Of a stretch of 64,000 bases of DNA, positions 1 to 10,470 are shown in pieces. The notes beneath the pieces were generated by a model. It was not told where the DNA came from, made no database searches, and was given only the letters and a program-made list of their open reading frames with translations. The stretch lies in contig CM065296.1 of assembly GCA_032871835.1 (NCBI GenBank), forward strand, positions 118,182,146 to 118,246,145. Reading direction: 5' to 3'. The position numbers and the translations under genes were made by a program. Numbering within the stretch: position 1 is the first letter of the stretch; each line of letters begins with the position of its first letter. This stretch comes from Dipteronia dyeriana (taxonomy: Eukaryota > Streptophyta > Magnoliopsida > Sapindales > Sapindaceae).

Positions 1-1563
1 TTTATCTATTATTTCCTTGTAATCTAGCGAACACAAGAATTAGAAATAAAAATGATAAAATGAATTGAGTTGTTGTAACAACTTTTAAGTCCTGTCAATT
101 TTATTGGGTCTAATTAATTAATTAATCAACTTCAAAGTATACAAATGTGACTAACAGTAATTTAAAATATATATATATATTACAATTAAATCCAATTTGA
201 ACTTTGATTTTTTTTATAAAAAAAAAAGATACCCACTTTAATGGATTTTAATAAAGAAATTTTAAGAAAAATATATAAATTTGAGGATCATATTTTATGA
301 TATTATTAGTCTTAGCTAGATGCATAATTCTGAATACCCATGTGAGATTTGACACATAATTTTTTTTTTGGTTATACACAAGCAAAAGAGATTTGAAAAG
401 AAGTACAAGAAAAGTTTAAAATCTATAAAAAGATTAATTGATTTTTTTTTTATTATTATTTTAAAAGATTAAAATCTAAAAAGAGTTTCTTAAAGTTCTT
501 TTTATCAAAGTGGTCTGCAGTATCAATTCACCTTTGTTTTTTGTTTCTTTTCTTTTCCTTAAAAGAGGAAACTTGTAGAGTTGTAGTCCTTCTATGTTTC
601 TCCAACTCACATCACAGTAAAGATAACATAATATATCAAAACATTTCAAAAAAAAAAAAAAGGTTTGACAAAAAAAGTATTTAATTTTGCAACTCATCAT
701 TTTAATAGGTGTTTTCCTTTCCATCATCGTTTTTTTCCCTACAAATTTCCCTTGTTCCGTGAAGATTTGAGAAAGCTAAAACTATTTTTATTGGGTATAG
801 CATTAAATGTTAAAATTCGAATCGAATATTTAGTTAAAAAGTATAGATCTATCAAATAAGAAAGAAATATATGTAGCTACAATCATTATCATAATTGAGG
901 TGATATGTGTAAAAACAAATCAAAACAAAATAAATTTTGTCCCAATATAGTACCATAATATAAGAAATAAGTCAAAAGAAAAGAAAAGTGACTACAGCAT
1001 TACAAATAGACCCAACATAAACCGTCATACTCATAGATGTCATGCATCTTTCTTCAATAAAATTTGAAAGATATATATTAATGTGGTGATGGATGGTTAG
1101 AATACACCCATCTAATTATTAATAACATAAATGTTTGACATTTTCTTGTTATGTTGAAGCATCAAAAGCTCAATTTAATTTGTTGCCATTGATATGGTTT
1201 TTTTTTAAAGGATGGTTATTATATTATAATTAAACTATACTGATTTATACATTTAATAAAAGTTTATAAACAGTTAGAAAACTTAAATGAAAGTGTCACA
1301 AATTCAATTGACAAACATATCGACTTGGACATCTCAGCTCCCTTAATTTAAACCACAAATGCATGTACTCTTTTGTATATTTATCGCTTTTATCTTTTTA
1401 TTTTTTGAAGGATATTATCATTTCCATATGAAGTTTGTCATATTAGATAAAGTGATCTCTCTAGTTTTAATAATAGTAAATCAATCCCTAAAACCTAAAA
1501 TATTATTCATTTTATTCTGTCAATTTTTCCATCTTAAATCCATTTGATCATTAATTAAAATAT
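1..1563. other. AT-rich intergenic sequence, no gene seen
   Basis: Long A/T runs and short reading frames with no recognisable protein. No host gene, RNA gene or transposon terminus could be supported here. The stretch reads as ordinary plant intergenic DNA. Confidence 0.6.
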
Positions 1564-1645
1564 TAAAACGTCTCCATCAGGGACTGAACCTCCAATTTTA
1601 TTGAAAACCACACACTGTAACCAACTAATTGTTGGAGGCTCATTG
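1564..1645 (-). repeat. tRNA-like (SINE-related) relic, minus strand
   Basis: Read on the minus strand this has a TTGGTTACAGTGTG block followed about 30 bases later by GGTTCAGTCCCTGATGG, resembling the A and B boxes of a tRNA-derived SINE head. It matches, in opposite orientation, the relic at 2,098-2,200 (shared TCAAT-AAC-TCTAACAAT-type lead and TTCAATCTCTGATG-AAG-type tail). It does not fold as a complete tRNA. Confidence 0.4.
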
Positions 1646-1648
1646 ATT

Positions 1649-1651
<3 letters not shown>

Positions 1652-1692
<41 letters not shown>
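1652..1692. repeat. (TA)n microsatellite
   Basis: About 20 uninterrupted TA dinucleotides directly next to the tRNA-like relic. Confidence 0.95.
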
Positions 1693-1696
<4 letters not shown>

Positions 1697-2097
1697 AAAA
1701 TAAATTTATATATATACAAAATAAAAGCATATTTAATAATAATTTATAAAAAAGGAAAAATCATAAAAAAAAGGAAAAAAAAGAATTTTTTTATTATTGT
1801 TCTTTCTTAATTTTTTTCCCTTTTCAATTTATAGGATTTGATTTTCTGGATTTTTTTTTATCAAATTGAATCTTTTTTTAAAAGGAATAAAAATAAAAAA
1901 GATTAATAATTACTGGCTTTGATTTGATGGGTTTTCTTTTATTTTCTTTTTTCTTTTTTCCTTTTTATAATTCTATTTTTATATATTATTATTAAATATA
2001 AGTTTATTTTAAATTATATATATGAGTTTATTTTAAATTATATTATATAAATAGATTTAAATTATTTTAAATAAATATATATACACACATATTTAAA

Positions 2098-2200
2098 TCA
2101 ATAAACTTCTAACAATGGATTAGAGTAGGTTATCCGGTTAGAGCGTGACTTATTTAACCACAGGGTCAAATGTTCAATCTCTGATGAAGGTGGTAAAATG
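2098..2200 (+). repeat. tRNA-like (SINE-related) relic, plus strand
   Basis: GGTTAGAGCGTGACTT resembles a tRNA A box, and GGTCAAATGTTCAATC about 15 bases on resembles a B box. The sequence is the inverted partner of the relic at 1,564-1,645, and both are bordered by TA-rich tracts. Acceptor-stem pairing is absent, so this is not a working tRNA gene. Confidence 0.4.
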
Positions 2201-2512
2201 ACCGATATTTTGGGTTATAGAGGTTGATTGATTATTATTAAAATTATAGTTACTAGTTTATCTAATAGGTAAATCTTATAGGAGAAAATGATAATTTCCT
2301 TCTTTTTTTTTTAAGTATAATTAAAGAAAAGACCTCAAAAGCAACTTCTGGTGAGATTGGCTGTCTTACAAGAATATCATAGATTCATATGCCAACAAAA
2401 TATTATTTTATCAATTTTGCAGCAATGATGACCACATGCTTAGTTATTGACACACGATATATAATCAAGTACTGATTTATTAATTTTCAATATCAGTGAA
2501 AATTTAAAATGT

Positions 2513-4204
2513 TTAGGGCCCGTCCCGTAAACGTTTTTCGGTGATTGTTTTTAGAAAATAAAAATAAAAATGAAAACAGTATTTTTAGAAAACATTTTCG
2601 AATTCAAAAAATGCGTCTGGTAGCATATCCTAAAAGCTGTATTCTAAAAATAAAAACAGTAAAAACGCATCTGATAGATCATTGGAAAAAAATTACAATT
2701 ATCTAATCAAAACAATTTATGTGTTAATTACACAATTTCAGTTCCGAAATTCTTCAAATTTCCAGATTTCCATTCTTTTATTACAGTGACAACGACATAA
2801 CTTCTACAGATTTTATAAAATTTCAAAGCATCAAATGTATTATTAAGATCAAGTTCTGGTTCATCAAAAGAAAACAGAGCTCCAAATCCAAATTGCCCCA
2901 AATCAAAATCTGATGATAATCATCCTCCAATACCCACCCCCAAATTCAAGACTCTACCTGTAATAATATACCCCCATAATTGGATCCCTAGCACCAACAA
3001 CAGCTCTAACGATAACAACAAGAAACAGCTTTTGAAAAATTCTGGAAACACAACAAGAAGTACAAAAAAGCTCTACCCCAACAACAACACCAACAACAAC
3101 AAGCACCCATTTACAGTTTATCTCTTCAATTTTTATTTTTTTAATGAAGATTCAAGCTTTTTTGTTTTTGTTTTTTGTTTAAGAAAATGTAATGCCCAAT
3201 AATTCCAACCTTTGATTCGTATATATATTTTGTCTTTTTGTGTAATAAATAGAGAAATGTTGACAGGAAAGAGTATGAAATAAGGAAATCCTAACATGGA
3301 AATGTACTGTAATTATCAAGCTTAATGCAGACATTCTTAGATGGAAATGTAGATTGAAAAACTAACAAAAATAATTACTTTGAATTCTCAGACCACACAT
3401 CATTCTGTTTAGTGCTTATCCAGAGCACAATTCATATTCAATCTTAAGCAAAAACTAACTTCACACCATCCACACGTTAAAAGCACACAAGAAAAATCTT
3501 ATTCCACAAACCACCAAATAAATCATTTTTTTCCTTCAAAATTCACGGTTTCAAAATCTTATCTACGCAATCTTTAGCAACTTGACTTAACCAAACTCAT
3601 GATCCCAAATGTAAATCCCTAACTTCCAATTGACCCCAATTTAAATCTTTTAAACCTTTTAAACCTAAATTGAAAATCCCTAACTTCCAATTGCCCCAAA
3701 TTTGATCCCAAATCCAACCACCTGACAAAAAAAAAAAAAAGATCGAAAGAAGAAGAAGAAGAAGAATAAGAATAAGAAGAAGACGAGCAGGAGAAGAAGA
3801 AGATCCGTTGAAGAAGATCGTCGACGAAGTCGAGCAAATCGACGACGGCGAGGGAGAAACAGACCTGATCGGCGGCGAGCAGGAGTTGATTAGCGGGAAA
3901 GGAAGAAAGAAGATAAAGATGGGAAGAGATAAAAGGATGAAGAAAGAAGAAGAAGAATGTCTGGTTGAACTGACAAAAAGAAAAATGAAAAAAAGAAATT
4001 AATTTTATATTGTTAATTTTTTTTTTGAAAAACAAAAACGAAAACAAAAAACAAGTTTTTTGTGTTTTTTAAATCTTTCACTTTTAATACTGGTTTTATT
4101 TTTCGAAAATAAAATGAAAAACGGTGAACGAACGCGTTTTCGAAATCGTTTTTGAAAAATAAAAACGAAAACGAAATGAAAAACAGTTACAGGACGGGGC
4201 CTTA
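2513..4204. mobile_element. PIF/Harbinger-like non-autonomous TIR element
   Basis: The left end reads GGGCCCGTCCCGTAAACG from 2,516. The right end, reverse-complemented, reads GGCCCCGTCCTGTAACTG and ends at 4,201. Both ends continue into Gs and Ts with CGTTTTC motifs. A TTA trinucleotide flanks each side (2,513-2,515 and 4,202-4,204), the usual target duplication of PIF/Harbinger elements. The interior (about 1.7 kb) has purine-rich GAAGAA runs and short frames but no DDE transposase or Myb-like protein that I recognise. I infer a Tourist-like passenger element. The 3-bp duplication could occur by chance, so the superfamily call is moderate. Confidence 0.6.
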
Positions 4205-4210
4205 GATTTC

Positions 4211-5275
4211 ATTGAGTTCATTTTTTACCATCCCTTAAGGGGGAACATTATCCCCTCGTTATTGAATATCATGTATCTTTAAATTAACCTAGGGTTAATA
4301 AATAGTATTCTAACTATTTTACCTTTGTTTTTGTAAAATAAAATAAAAGTAAAATAATAAAATAAATTCCAATAAATCAACTATCACCATCTCTAGAAAT
4401 CATAGACCATCATCTTTAGAAATCAAAAACATATATTTGAAAAGAAACAAAAAAGATAATCGAAATCTATCCATTTTTTATTTTGTAAAAGAAAAAAAAA
4501 ACCATCTTAGGAAATCAGCAGGCACCATATCCAGAAATCAAAAATATATATTTGAAATAAATAAAAAAACAGATAATTGAAATCAAAATCTATCTACCAA
4601 TGTTTTTGTAAAAGAAAAGAAAAACATCCTAAGAACTCAACAACCACCATCCATAGAAATCACCAACCATTATCCCTAGAAATCAAAAACATATATTTGA
4701 TTTTTTTTTTAAAGATGTTTGAAATCAGAATCTATTCACCACAATCAAAATCCCCTTTTACTGAAACTTTTTTTTTTTTTTACATTCCATAATTCAACCC
4801 AGACGACCACCATTTTGCAGAAGAAACCCATAAATTAACCTCATCACTCATTTCCTACTAGCAACCAAAGACCACCAACACCACCAAATTTAAAGTAAAT
4901 TTGGGAAAAAACAAAACGAGAGTAAAATAAAAATCAAAGTAAAAAATCAATTTCAAAGCAAAACCAACAAGATTCAACCCTCAAATCCAACCACCAAATC
5001 GTCGCCTGGAGGAGACAATCGGAGTTTCGCTGAACAATATCACCGGAGAGAAACCATCGGAGATGATGAGATTTTTAATTTTATTTTTATGAAACTTCCC
5101 TGAGACTGTTTCTAATCTTTGTTTTTTAAATATTGCTTTTTTAATTTTAATAATTATTAACAAAAGTATTTATTTTTTTAACAAATTTACATATGTACCC
5201 TTATTTATTTAATGAAATTTCAATTATCAAAATATTTGTTAACCTTAGGTTAACTTATGGACATATGAACTCAAT
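4211..5275. mobile_element. Inverted-repeat-bounded element, class unassigned
   Basis: ATTGAGTTCAT at 4,211 pairs with ATGAACTCAAT ending at 5,275. Further in, TTAACCTAGGGTTAATAAATA (4,279) pairs with the reverse complement of a matching block at about 5,233-5,255. These nested inverted ends suggest a TIR transposon of about 1.06 kb. No target duplication is evident, and no transposase is seen. The left part holds a minisatellite. Confidence 0.4.
4377..4705. repeat. Minisatellite, about 115-bp unit, roughly three copies
   Basis: The phrase AGAAATCAAAAACATATATTTGA recurs in near-identical form at about 4,418, 4,533 and 4,678, each time with CACCAT-type and TTTTGTAAAAGAAAAG-type neighbours. 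The units are diverged. The array lies within the inverted-repeat element. Confidence 0.6.
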
Positions 5276-7590
5276 TTTATTGGGTTTATGAGATTTGTAC
5301 TTTTGTAGTATTTTATTTTATTTGTGTTTTTAAGTAAAAAAAGAATATATATTAACAAATAATAGTATATAAAGGGTTTAGAACAACAAGTAGTTTATTT
5401 CAGGATCATTTGTTTTGTTACAAAACAATAACGTTTCAAAACTGTTATGTAACTTTTGTAACTTTATCAAACCAAAAGTTTAAAAAAAAAATATTTAAGA
5501 CATTTGCGTTAGAGAATTATAATTAGAACAATATATGGGCAACTTGCAAATGTTTGTACTTTTTATGTGTGGGTAGGATTATTGTTTTTTTTTTTTTTTT
5601 TCAAAATACTTAAAATCCATCAATCTATGATTGAATCACCAAAATGGGTGATTGATAAAGAAATCTTTAATTCAGTAGAACATCTATAAAAAAATCGTAA
5701 ATATTAGAATTGATAGCAAAATGTGAAAACAAAAATGTATCTATCTACAAAAATAGAGACGGTCATTTTTCAACAACCACTTGATTACTAAATTCATAAA
5801 CAAATATTAAACTATTAATCACGATTTAACGTAGTAATGGTCAGTTTCGTTCAGATTTTGTCATTGTAAGAGAAATTTAAAAGTTTGGTTAGAAATTATC
5901 TTACCTGTGCACTCTAACTTTAAGAACATATATATATTAATGTAAGATTTAAGTATAAACCCAATGACAAAACAAATTAAAAAAGTATAAACCCAATGAC
6001 AAAACAAATTAAAATTAAGTAAATTTGAAACATTTAATGTCATATATTATGCACGGTTGATCACGATAATTGAAGATTAAGCTATCAAATTCTCGATTTC
6101 TCTTTGATTTGTGATTGATTTAACTTATCTTTGAGTCTTTTTGTTTTTCGTCATTAATCAGAAACAAAATAATGATAAATGAGATTTATTTATTTACTTT
6201 AGCATAAAATAATAAAAAGTAATACAAAGCCGATACATAATCATTAATTAATTTGTATATATCTTTAATGTTAAAACACCATATCTTTCTCGTTTACACT
6301 GCCGGCACAATCAATGTAACAGACAATAATATATATGGACCTACAAAGCTGTGACTTTTTCGACAAATTAAGGCAGCTTATTAAGAGAAATTAATTTTTA
6401 TTTTATTTCATTTCATTTTAATAATCCGCCTCTTTATCAATCTGACACAAATTATTCGTTTTATCAGATTCTTCTCTGCCTCCCTCTTTTTTTTTTCTTT
6501 TCTTTTCTGTGTAATAAGGTAGGCTATATGATCATGCATGGTTTTGTAAAGAGAAATCATCAGAAAACCCTAGCTAGCTAGTGACTTGAGGATCCAATAG
6601 GCTTTAGAAAAAGAAGATTTTAGTGCATAACTGCATACAATGTGAGAGAACTCACCATGGAAGCAAAATTTGCTTTTTTTGTTTTTTTTCTCTTTTTTCT
6701 TGACCTTCGTGTATATTTACAGCTCAATCCCATTTGTATAAGAATCAATATTATTAGTTTTCTTTTTTTCTTTTTTCTCTAAAATATTATTTTCATAAAC
6801 ACATCATGCATGCATGCATCTATAGTGCTAATTCATGCGGAATATTCGATTCCTATATGTTGTGCCGGTCCACATTTTTAAAAAAAAATTATATGGGATC
6901 CTATATCTGAAAGTAGTCGAAAGACATATTTTTAATTTATTGAATATGCATATATAAGAAAGATTTTTCATGTAATAACAAGGTACCTGTAGTTGACGAT
7001 CATGATCTGAAATGCTATATAGCTAGCTAATTGATTGGACAAACATATATCATTGATCAGTAACGGATCTAGAAATTTCATCAAAGTGAGATACAAGAAT
7101 AAAATAACAGTTATATGAAAAATAATAAAAATTTGAAATCATAATAAAATGAGTTTTTTTATATTTTTTTTTTGGTATATTGAATTTTAAATTAAAAATA
7201 ATAGAACACGTATTCGAAATAAATAAAATAATTTTACATTGAAAAGAACTAAAAACAAAAAACACAATATTAAAAAAGAAAATATGAAGAAAAACAATAA
7301 TAACAATGAAAAATTATAGTATTATTCTTATAAAAAAAATATATATATATATAGTTTTATAATATAATTTTTTTTTTGTGCTTATAATTAATTCATTTTA
7401 AATTTATATAAAATAATTGATTAATAAATATTACTATAAATGTTTTTGAAATTTTTATTCTTCTAATTATTGATTCTAAATAAATTTAAAAATAAAATAA
7501 AGAAAAATAGAAACGATAAAATAAAATGAATCATAATAATAAATGAACTATTTTAATACAATAAATTAAAATTTGAGATTTTAAATTTTA
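5276..7590. other. Intergenic, no gene seen
   Basis: AT-rich sequence with poly-T runs and a short direct repeat at about 5,950-6,010 (the phrase GTATAAACCCAATGACAAAA occurs twice). No coding or RNA feature could be supported. Confidence 0.55.
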
Positions 7591-7604
7591 TTGATTGGAT
7601 ATGT

Positions 7605-7810
7605 TATGTATGTTTAGGAATATGGGTCGGGTTCGGACGGGTTTGACAAAATTCAAACCCAAACCCTCCACAATTTATGTCATTCAAACATGTCCATCAA
7701 CCCACAAAAACAAACGGGTTCGGGTTTGGGTTTCACCCACCCAAACCCGCCCACGAACCCATGAAACAAGCGGGTCCACGGGTCAAACCCACGAACGCGC
7801 GAATATGCCA
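7605..7810. repeat. CGGGTTTGGG-rich degenerate repeat segment
   Basis: A GC-rich island in AT-rich surroundings, made of variants of GGGTTCGGG/CGGGTTTGGG on the left and the complementary AAACCC/ACCCAC type on the right. Plant hAT-type MITEs often have such GGGTTCGG-rich ends, but matching terminal repeats and a target duplication could not be found. It is not a telomere array because there is no regular 7-bp period. Confidence 0.35.
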
Positions 7811-8169
7811 ATTCTTTTTTTAGAAAAATATTTCTATATTATTTAAATATATGAAAATTATAATTTTAAAAACTATAAACATTTAATATAATGAAAAATT
7901 TAAATCATTTCAAGTATACTTTTTAGTTCAAACAAGAGTCATAAGAGACAAGCACTAATAATATTAGAAACAATAAAAAAAATCAAAATAATAATAGATA
8001 ATTTATATAATAAAATTATATTAAGTAATCCACAAATTAAGGGTGGTTAAGAATTTAACAATGAAGGAAATAATAAAATGGATCATTTTGTTCTAAAAGA
8101 AGATGAAAATTTGAGAAAAAAATTGAAAAAAAATGTAAAATAAAATAGATGTTAAAAAGATTATTCATT

Positions 8170-8237
8170 TTGATTGTATTGAGAATCGAACCGGAATCAG
8201 GTTATTGAAAGGAAGAAGCTATACCAATTGTGCTGGA
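8170..8237 (-). repeat. tRNA-like relic
   Basis: On the minus strand, CAATTGGTATAGCTTC (A-box-like) is followed by GGTTCGATTCTCAATA (B-box-like). The spacing suits a tRNA or SINE head, but the stems do not close. It abuts the target duplication of the hAT-type MITE at 8,248. Confidence 0.35.
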
Positions 8238-8247
8238 TAATGTTATG

Positions 8248-8642
8248 TAGAGGTGTCCACGGTTCAGTTTCGGTTACGAACCGTCGGGTTCAGTTTCCGT
8301 TACAGGTTCGGTTTCGGTTTCGGTTATGAACCGTCGGTTTCATAACCGGAGTGAGACGGTTTGGTTCGGTTATGTAATCGTCGGTTTGGCGGTTACGGTT
8401 TTTTTTTTCTTTTACAAATGAATTGTCACGTGTCGTAATTCTATTGGTTAGTTTTTTTATAAATAAAATATAGCAAAACCGTCGGTTTTGAGGTGGTTTT
8501 GGGATTGGATAACCGTAACCGAACTGTCGGGAAACCGGTTTCCAACCGGTTTTGTAACCGGCGGTTACGGTTCGGTTCGGTTTTGATTACGGTTTTTGGA
8601 GGACGGTTTCCAAACGATTTAACCGAACCGTGGACACCTCTA
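8248..8642. mobile_element. hAT-type MITE (CCGAAA family, copy 1)
   Basis: The ends are perfect 15-bp inverted repeats: TAGAGGTGTCCACGG at 8,248 and its complement ending at 8,642. Flanking 8-bp direct repeats are ATGTTATG (8,240-8,247) and ATGTTACG (8,643-8,650), one mismatch. An 8-bp duplication with TAG...CTA ends is typical of hAT elements. The 395-bp interior is almost entirely variants of GGTTCGGTTTCGGTT and its complement, with no coding capacity. A second family member is at 52,120. Confidence 0.8.
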
Positions 8643-8663
8643 ATGTTACGTGATATATTGTAT

Positions 8664-8666
<3 letters not shown>

Positions 8667-8758
<92 letters not shown>
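8667..8758. repeat. Compound microsatellite (TC)n(TA)n
   Basis: About 27 TC units run straight into about 19 TA units, starting 24 bases after the MITE end. The frames overlapping it (poly Ser-Leu or Arg-Glu) are artefacts. Confidence 0.97.
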
Positions 8759-8759
<1 letters not shown>

Positions 8760-9054
8760 CTAAACATAAAAATACGGATCCCACCTCATCTTTATATGGG
8801 TCCGCCCCTGTTACATTGATTATAGAAAATATTGGTGAAGTGAATATATGGTTTTTTTCATAAATCTCAAACCGTTGTCATTACCTAAAATGGGAGGTTT
8901 TTTTTTTTAAAATTGCTTATCAAAGGGTTCTTCAACTATGGCCTCAAGTTCTTGATATATATCCAGAACTAATAATTACAATAGAATGTTCAAATATTCC
9001 TACAATAATTTCACATGCAAAAGCAAAAATGGAGTGGAGTCCTCCTTCTTTTGT

Positions 9055-9061
9055 CCCCCCG

Positions 9062-9099
<38 letters not shown>
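9055..9099. repeat. Poly-C tract (poly-G on minus strand)
   Basis: Six Cs, one G, then 38 Cs. On the minus strand this is an uninterrupted G run able to form G-quadruplex structure. The exact length is likely to be unreliable in any assembly. Confidence 0.95.
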
Positions 9100-10003
9100 A
9101 GTTCTGGTTTGGAAATTGCTGTTGCCGACTTTTATCTATGCCTATGATTCTATGAATTATACGACGTGTCGCATTCCAAAGATTTACTAGTATCTTTCTA
9201 ATCATCATCATATATTAGTGTAGGGTTTTGAATTATATACTCCATATGCTCAGTTTGAGTATCCTTGAAGCAGTGATCTCTCTTTTTCTTTTGGTGATTC
9301 AATGAACAATTCGGATGAAGAACGAATTAATCACGGCCCTGAGATGCTCTTTAAAAAATATATGTACGAGGAAAAGCTAATAAGATTAAAGTTAAAATAT
9401 TATCACTAATTCATTACATGTATATAGTGAGTATTCTTAATTTAATTTGATGTGGAACACTTTTGGAAGCCAGTTGGAAGCCAGCTTAAAGATTAACTGA
9501 TGTCGGATTAGGATCCTTAATATATGCAGTTGGAATCGCTTAGATAAACCCTACAAGTCTACATCAATCACCGAAGACCCCATGATGCATTGCAGTTTTC
9601 TTAAATTCCTTCGTTTAAATCTCTTTTTTTTTTTATAGTATTTTCAGATCTTAATAATTTTAGAATGGAATTTCGAAAACTTATTATTATATTTGATTAT
9701 TATTTAATAAAATGGTTCATTTGGAGTAAATATTTGTTGTGTACTCTACTGTTTTATCACTTATATTAAAACAACTCGATTGATAAGGAGTTGTTAATTC
9801 TTATAATTCGCATTTTAAAACATATATATTTTAGATATACAATTAGAATAATGTTAGGATTTTCAAATTTCTTTCTAAACAGTGTTAGCATGTGAGATGT
9901 TAATATCTTATCACTCACCATATAATTTCATGATTTATAAGATGTTGACATATCACGTATCAACACTATTTGAAAAGAACTTTAAAAAAAAAATTAGGAA
10001 ACC

Positions 10004-10470
10004 CAGTCTCCTCTATCATTAATATATATATTATATGCATGCTTTTGAAATAATTCTTTATAGCTAAAAAAAAAAAAAACTTTGTTGTTTTTGCATTATT
10101 AATTTGTACAGGTTACTATTGTTTGGAAAATTATGTATAGTATCAAATGGTGGGTTTTTTCAATTATACGATGTTGACTTGTTGCTTCTAGCTAGATTGG
10201 TGTTTATAATTGTATCAAATGGTGGAAAATTATGTATCGTATCAAATGGTGGGTTTTTTCAATTAAACACCAATCTAGCTAGAAGCAACAAGTCAATATC
10301 GTATAATTGAAAAACCCCACCATTTGATACGATACATAATTTTCCAAACAATAGTAACCTGTACAAATTAATAATGCAAAAACAACAAAGATTTTTTTTT
10401 TTTTTTAACTATAAAGAACTATTTCAAAAGCATGCATATGATATATATATATTAATGATAGAGGAGACTG
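10004..10470. repeat. Long near-perfect inverted repeat (hairpin)
   Basis: The left arm (10,004-10,206) and right arm (10,264-10,470) are reverse complements over about 203 bases with few differences. The outermost arms read CAGTCTCCTCTATCATTAAT and its complement. The 57-bp spacer itself repeats part of the arm (ATCAAATGGTGG). No flanking target duplication is visible. It could be a foldback element, a recent inverted duplication, or a source of small RNA if transcribed. No coding content. Confidence 0.85.

Noticed and set aside
3619..4047. 142-codon minus-strand frame rich in Ser and Phe
   Set aside because: It is the reverse of a GAAGAA purine run inside the Harbinger-like element. No domain, biased composition, not conserved-looking.
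7605..7810. Possible interstitial telomere repeat
   Set aside because: GGGTTTGGG and GGGTTCGGG variants have no regular 7-bp TTTAGGG period.
8493..8784. Frames with poly(Leu-Ser), poly(Tyr-Ile) and poly(Arg-Glu)
   Set aside because: Produced by the (TC)n(TA)n microsatellite and the MITE array.
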